This document shows, piece by piece, positions 24,750-28,500 of a stretch of 28,500 nucleotides of DNA. Each line of letters opens with the position of its first letter. Within the stretch, counting starts at the first letter, position 1. This DNA comes from Catenibacterium sp. co_0103. Lineage in GTDB: Bacteria > Bacillota_I > Bacilli_A > Erysipelotrichales > Coprobacillaceae. Under the pieces are notes generated by a model. It had not been told where the DNA came from, did no database searches, and worked only from the letters and a program-made list of their open reading frames with translations. Where the stretch lies: positions 1 to 28,500 of the forward strand of contig NZ_RCYB01000026.1 in the NCBI RefSeq assembly GCF_004168205.1. The letters run 5' to 3'. A program made the translations under genes and the position numbers.

Positions 24750-25385
24750 TCACAAAATCATAGAATCATTGATGATATGCGTAAGGAGCTGATAGCCCTT
24801 CTCATTGGGATGAAGGCCATCTTCAAGTAATAATTCTTTTTTGTTTACAAATGAATCAAATGCATTAATGTAATTAACACTATCACCTAGATACTCCACA
24901 AAATGTTCATAAATATCTTTTAGAAATGCATTTGAACGTATACCACGCGCATGAGGATATCCTTGAATATCTTCATCACAAGGTAATGGTGAAAGAATAG
25001 TAATACGACAATTAGGTAAGTTCTTCTGTATTATACTTACTAACATCTGAATATTTGAGGCAATCTGACGGGGTGAATGTGTCACTGTGTTACCAAGATC
25101 ATTTGTCCCTACATGTAATAAAACCTGAGCAGGTTTATATTTAATAACTGCTTCATCTACAATCCATAACAATTCATCTGTTGTAGCCCCTGCAATACCA
25201 CAATTATAAATAGTTTTTTCTGGGAAATATTGATTCATATCATAAAACTCTATAATAGAATCTCCAAAAAATACTGTTTGTCCAGGCTGTGCTGTCTTTT
25301 GGTTATAAATAATATCTAACATTCTTTTAAGAGCATCTTCTCTTAATTGGTAAATGCCAGGATTATAAATCATCTGTTCTCTCAT
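24750..25385 (-). CDS. SGNH/GDSL-family esterase
   Basis: A 211-residue cytosolic hydrolase of the SGNH superfamily. Block I VFFGDSIIEFYD carries the nucleophile serine, block II GIAGATTDELLW the glycine, block III LHVGTNDLGN the asparagine, and block V DGLHPNEKGY the Asp and His. It is like the short acyl- or acetyl-esterases (TesA/PAF-acetylhydrolase-like). Its ATG overlaps the DUF4127 stop (ATGA), with GGAG ten bases upstream, so the two are coupled. A second esterase in the same operon suggests a substrate with more than one acetyl or acyl group, or at different positions. Confidence 0.92.
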   Translation of the reverse strand: MREQMIYNPGIYQLREDALKRMLDIIYNQKTAQPGQTVFFGDSIIEFYDMNQYFPEKTIYNCGIAGATTDELLWIVDEAVIKYKPAQVLLHVGTNDLGNTVTHSPRQIASNIQMLVSIIQKNLPNCRITILSPLPCDEDIQGYPHARGIRSNAFLKDIYEHFVEYLGDSVNYINAFDSFVNKKELLLEDGLHPNEKGYQLLTHIINDSMIL

Positions 25386-26860
25386 TTGAATTTTGCTCCT
25401 ATCTCAAACATACGATGCCAAGGCATAATAACCTCTATAGAATTAATTGGATACTTATGAGAAATATTTAAAGTAGAATACTCTTTTAATAATGCCTCAC
25501 CAATTCTTTTTTCTACTAAATCCTCTTTATCTTTAAAATCATAATAAGAAAGTCCGAGTTCAGGTAAATCTTCCTCAATCACCTTTTGTCTTACCTTAGC
25601 TTGATAGAAAACATCCTCTATCAAATGATATACAGTATTGGGTGCATGAATCTCTCCTACCTGTATTTCAGAAAGAACAGTCCCTGTTGTATTGCAGTTC
25701 GTATTCCATCCTGCATAACCCTTTAATTCTTCTAGAAGATTATAATGATCAAGATATCGAATCAATTCATAATCTCCACCATTCGCATAAGCACTATCAA
25801 TCACACCTACACTTCTACCTTCTTCAACATATTCCTTAATTCTCTCCACAAAGCTCATTAACTGTCGATAGCTTGAATAAGAGACATCCTTTTTCTTATC
25901 AAATGATTCCTGCATAATTTTTCCTGGGCAATTCACTGCCAGAACTATATTTGCGTTAGAATCATCCATTACAAGTCTTGCCCCTGTTACAAGGATATGT
26001 GATTTTAAACTTTCAAACATAGGTCTATCCTCATAAAGAGGTACAATCTGTGGACCAAGTATAGAAGCATAAAATGGATAGATCTTAGGATGAACCTGAT
26101 AGTAATCATTATAAGCTCTCGTCATAAGGGACATACCAACTTCATCAGCACCTGGATAAACCATTACCTTGAATTCTAAACACTTTTCTTTAATTTCTTT
26201 AAGAATGATCTTCTGATCTTTTGCGGTATAACCAAAAGGTGAAGAATCATCCTGTGGAATGACAAGAAAATCAATAACATTGTTTTCTAAGAATTCAAGT
26301 GTTTTTGAATTCATTCTACAGTTTATAAGTCGTCTGTCTTCATAGTCTCTGATTACTTCTTCAGGTATATGAAGACTATTCTTTTCAATTTCTTCTTCAC
26401 TCGTTAATGTTTCTCGTTCTTCTTTATCCTCTAAATACTTCTTTTTAAAAAGTGCATAACCATAATCTTCATAATAATCTGGCTCCTCCTCACTCGAATT
26501 ATATTGAGGACAACGCATAATACATTGAAATGCATATATTTTAAGATGAGGATTAAGTGTCTTTAATTCCTGAAGAACATCTAGATGTTCTTCTAGAATA
26601 TCCTCTGTAAGATGATGCAGTCTTGAAGAAAGTAATCCTCCATAAAGAAGCATATCTAGTGAAATAACTAAAGCATCCTGAGTGACTGCTTCTTTTAATA
26701 AATACTGTCTAATCTTATTAAATGAAGCAGGAATCTTCTTTTTTGGCAGGATATCCAATGGAGGCATTGTAAGATGAACTGAATGGTTAGAAGACACAAT
26801 CATCTGAGGATAAATATAATTACATGGTCTTTCATCAAGTGGTAATAATAAGATACGCAT
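25382..26860 (-). CDS. DUF4127 family protein
   Basis: A 492-residue protein of the uncharacterised DUF4127 family. It starts with the family mark MRILLLPLDERPCNY (1-15) and keeps polar, probably catalytic or metal-binding, clusters: LDMLLYGGLLSSR (68-80), IPQDDSSPFGYTAKDQ (201-216), YPGADEVG (235-242), DSNANIVLAVNCPG (300-313), VIDSAYANGGD (353-363) and GWNTNCNTTGT (384-394). No signal peptide or membrane helix is seen. GGAGG lies six bases before the ATG. It sits between a HAD phosphatase (one-base gap) and the SGNH esterase (4-base overlap). The conserved Asp/Glu/Asn pattern suggests an enzyme acting on a sugar derivative, by context only. Confidence 0.88.
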   Translation of the reverse strand: MRILLLPLDERPCNYIYPQMIVSSNHSVHLTMPPLDILPKKKIPASFNKIRQYLLKEAVTQDALVISLDMLLYGGLLSSRLHHLTEDILEEHLDVLQELKTLNPHLKIYAFQCIMRCPQYNSSEEEPDYYEDYGYALFKKKYLEDKEERETLTSEEEIEKNSLHIPEEVIRDYEDRRLINCRMNSKTLEFLENNVIDFLVIPQDDSSPFGYTAKDQKIILKEIKEKCLEFKVMVYPGADEVGMSLMTRAYNDYYQVHPKIYPFYASILGPQIVPLYEDRPMFESLKSHILVTGARLVMDDSNANIVLAVNCPGKIMQESFDKKKDVSYSSYRQLMSFVERIKEYVEEGRSVGVIDSAYANGGDYELIRYLDHYNLLEELKGYAGWNTNCNTTGTVLSEIQVGEIHAPNTVYHLIEDVFYQAKVRQKVIEEDLPELGLSYYDFKDKEDLVEKRIGEALLKEYSTLNISHKYPINSIEVIMPWHRMFEIGAKFK

Positions 26861-26861
26861 A

Positions 26862-27602
26862 CTACTCCTCCTTTATCTTTTCTAAAGCTTCTAAAATACT
26901 TTCTACGCAAATAGCACCTTCTACTTCTTCTTTTACATAATAGAATCGATGTGCATATTCCAACATTGCAAGATCACTTTCACTATCACCAATTGCATAG
27001 ACTTCATCCTCTGGATACATGGTGCGAATAGCTTCTCCCTTAGATATATGTAATGGAACAATTTCTAATGATGTCTTACTTGTAAGAATCGCATCTACCT
27101 GTGTAAATTTCTTCTTTATAACTGTTTGGATTTCTTTTAAGTAATCCTCTTCCCCTACAACAAGATAAAGTACAACAGGTTGATAGGGTATAATATCTTT
27201 AAAATCCTCTTTAATAATTGATGAATCGTAAAATTCTTTTGGAAAATCCGGATCCCTTGGACTCATCCAATAACGATTAGATACTGTATTCATCTCTACT
27301 CTTACATTATACTCCTTTAGTAAATCATAAATTCCCATGGCATCTCGTTTATCTAACAAAGCAGCATTTAATTGATTTCCTTGATAAATCACAGCACCAT
27401 TTTGAGATATTCTCTCAGTAATACCTAGATGATACTTTCTATTGATGGCTACAATATCATGATCTAATCGACCAGTGCATATAGCAAGTCTATAGCCTGA
27501 TTCTTGATAATCATTAAGGAGAGAAAGGGTCTTCTCTCCTCCAATGATTTCATTCTTTGTATCAAGTAATGTGCCATCTAAGTCAAACACGATTACTTTC
27601 AT
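26862..27602 (-). CDS. HAD-superfamily hydrolase, Cof type
   Basis: A 246-residue Mg-dependent phosphatase. Motif I VFDLDGTLLD (nucleophile Asp), motif II AICTGR, motif III lysine in HISKGEAI and motif IV GDSESDLAML are all intact, with a Cof-type C2 cap between about 80 and 180. Family members dephosphorylate sugar phosphates and similar metabolites. It starts three bases after the EIIC gene and ends one base before DUF4127. A phosphatase for the sugar phosphate brought in by the PTS, or for an overflow intermediate, is likely from context. Confidence 0.92.
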   Translation of the reverse strand: MKVIVFDLDGTLLDTKNEIIGGEKTLSLLNDYQESGYRLAICTGRLDHDIVAINRKYHLGITERISQNGAVIYQGNQLNAALLDKRDAMGIYDLLKEYNVRVEMNTVSNRYWMSPRDPDFPKEFYDSSIIKEDFKDIIPYQPVVLYLVVGEEDYLKEIQTVIKKKFTQVDAILTSKTSLEIVPLHISKGEAIRTMYPEDEVYAIGDSESDLAMLEYAHRFYYVKEEVEGAICVESILEALEKIKEE

Positions 27603-27605
27603 AAA

Positions 27606-28427
27606 TTATTTTTCTTCTTCCTTTTCTAATTCTTTATCCATTGCCTTAACAAATGGCATATAAATCAAAACAGAAATAACTAAACAAATAGCAGCTGTGA
27701 TTAAACCGCCAATCTTACCACCTGTTGCAAGGAAACCACCCATTAGAGGAGGTGTAGTCCAAGGTGTCATAACATATGTATAACCCATAAATCCAGTGAC
27801 AGTCGCAAGTGTACCAATACCTAAGCTGACAAGTGTTACAAGAATCATAGGAATAATTAATACTGGGTTCATTACTACTGGTAAACCAAACATGATTGGT
27901 TCAGAAATATTGAATAGTGATGGAATAAATCCAAGCTTTGCGATTTGTTTATAGTCTTTACGTTTAGAAACAATTAAAATAGCAAGAACTAATGCAAGCA
28001 TATTTCCTGCGCCACCCATGAACATTAAAGAATCAGTAAATGGTTTTGTAAGAATATGAGTTGCAGCATGACCTGCAGTAATTGCAGCAGCATTCTGTGT
28101 TAAGTTAATTAAGAAAATAGGTTCTAGGATAGGCTGTGAAATAATATAACCTGTATGAATACCAAATCCCCATAAAAGCATATATAAGAAATAAATCACT
28201 ACAATACCAACTGGAGAAGTGATAATTGCAGTAAGTGGAGTCTGAATAAAGTTAAAGATCAAGTCATTTAAAGGTGTACCTACTGCATTTGTAATAAATC
28301 TTACAATACCAAAAATAAACATAGTAATAATAACTGGAATCATACTATTAAAGCTTCTAGCAATACCACTAGGAACAGAATCAGGCATCTTGATGATCAA
28401 TGCTTTACATTTCATTAATCTTCTCAT
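27606..28427 (-). CDS. PTS lactose/cellobiose-type EIIC permease, C-terminal part
   Basis: A 273-residue C-terminal part of a family EIIC that normally has about 430 residues. It holds IIKMPDSVPSGIARSFNSM (the linker before the second helix bundle), FGIHTGYII with the sugar-binding histidine and FNISEPIMFGLPVVMNP with the key glutamate, plus the last membrane helices and an acidic tail. The expected N-terminal helices are not recognisable upstream. GGAGG lies five bases before the ATG at 28427, an ideal start. The reading frame is also open upstream to the window edge, through a GC-rich hairpin. Either this is a split or truncated EIIC, or a complete gene with an aberrant linker. First visible gene of the operon. 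Confidence 0.75.
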   Translation of the reverse strand: MRRLMKCKALIIKMPDSVPSGIARSFNSMIPVIITMFIFGIVRFITNAVGTPLNDLIFNFIQTPLTAIITSPVGIVVIYFLYMLLWGFGIHTGYIISQPILEPIFLINLTQNAAAITAGHAATHILTKPFTDSLMFMGGAGNMLALVLAILIVSKRKDYKQIAKLGFIPSLFNISEPIMFGLPVVMNPVLIIPMILVTLVSLGIGTLATVTGFMGYTYVMTPWTTPPLMGGFLATGGKIGGLITAAICLVISVLIYMPFVKAMDKELEKEEEK

Positions 28428-28443
28428 GATTTCCTCCATTTCC

Positions 28444-28462
28444 CCGCGCCTTCGTTGCGCGG
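28444..28462. repeat. GC-rich palindrome at the EIIC 5' end
   Basis: CCGCGC (28444-28449), 7 bases, GCGCGG (28457-28462): a perfect 6-bp GC-only inverted repeat in DNA that is otherwise strongly AT-rich. It is 16 bases upstream of the EIIC ATG. It may be an inserted repeat, a recombination site or an mRNA hairpin ahead of the ribosome binding site. Confidence 0.6.
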
Positions 28463-28500
28463 ACACAAATATATAACCAAACTCAAATCCACCAAAACTA

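Overview
The window is AT-rich chromosomal DNA from a low-GC Firmicute, most likely a gut member of the Erysipelotrichia (Coprobacillaceae/Catenibacterium-like). This placement is an inference from base composition, strong GGAGG-type ribosome binding sites, TATAAT-type promoters and overall gene make-up; no rRNA is present to confirm it. Nearly every gene lies on the minus strand, so operons read from right to left.

Left end (1-3200): an accessory patch. It holds the 3' end of an IS110-like transposase, a full tetracycline ribosomal-protection gene, tet(O), with its complete attenuator leader, and a tnpV gene of the Tn4451-type transposon world. To the right is the 3' remnant of a plus-strand host membrane-protein gene, apparently cut by the insertion, whose terminator survives. 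From about 3176 to 13700 follows housekeeping DNA: a small membrane protein, an EamA/DMT exporter, enolase, a possible inactive ImmA-like protein with a palindromic control site, an MBL hydrolase/secreted-domain/LysR operon, a divergent fluoride channel crcB, mgtE with a TSCPD gene, a divergent galactokinase-family kinase, a cation diffusion facilitator and an orphan RepA_N-like winged-helix protein.

Histidine region (13735-22420): murE and a PHP histidinol-phosphate phosphatase form one operon. Immediately upstream of it lies a tightly coupled histidine operon, hisZ-hisG-hisD-hisB-hisH-hisA-hisF-hisIE. Together they encode every step from PRPP/ATP to histidine except the HisC aminotransferase. 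The his operon is preceded by an 18-residue leader peptide with four consecutive His codons, a candidate antiterminator and a perfect 11-bp terminator hairpin. This is a classical ribosome-mediated his attenuator, unusual for a Firmicute, where T-boxes are the expected control. It also shows that hisZ starts at a TTG, downstream of the terminator.

Right end (22500-28500): a compact six-gene operon with a PTS EIIC of the lactose/cellobiose family, a Cof-type HAD phosphatase, a DUF4127 protein, an SGNH esterase, an RpiR/MurR regulator with a SIS domain and a sialate-O-acetylesterase-like enzyme. It looks like an uptake and deacetylation pathway for an acetylated sugar or glycoside. It is the best candidate here for an undescribed system. 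The EIIC 5' end is odd: a GC-rich hairpin sits beside a strong internal ribosome binding site, and only the C-terminal part of EIIC is recognisable before the window ends.

A recurring architectural feature is that stop codons are embedded in, or touch, the intrinsic terminators; in two genes the stop codon falls in the hairpin loop.
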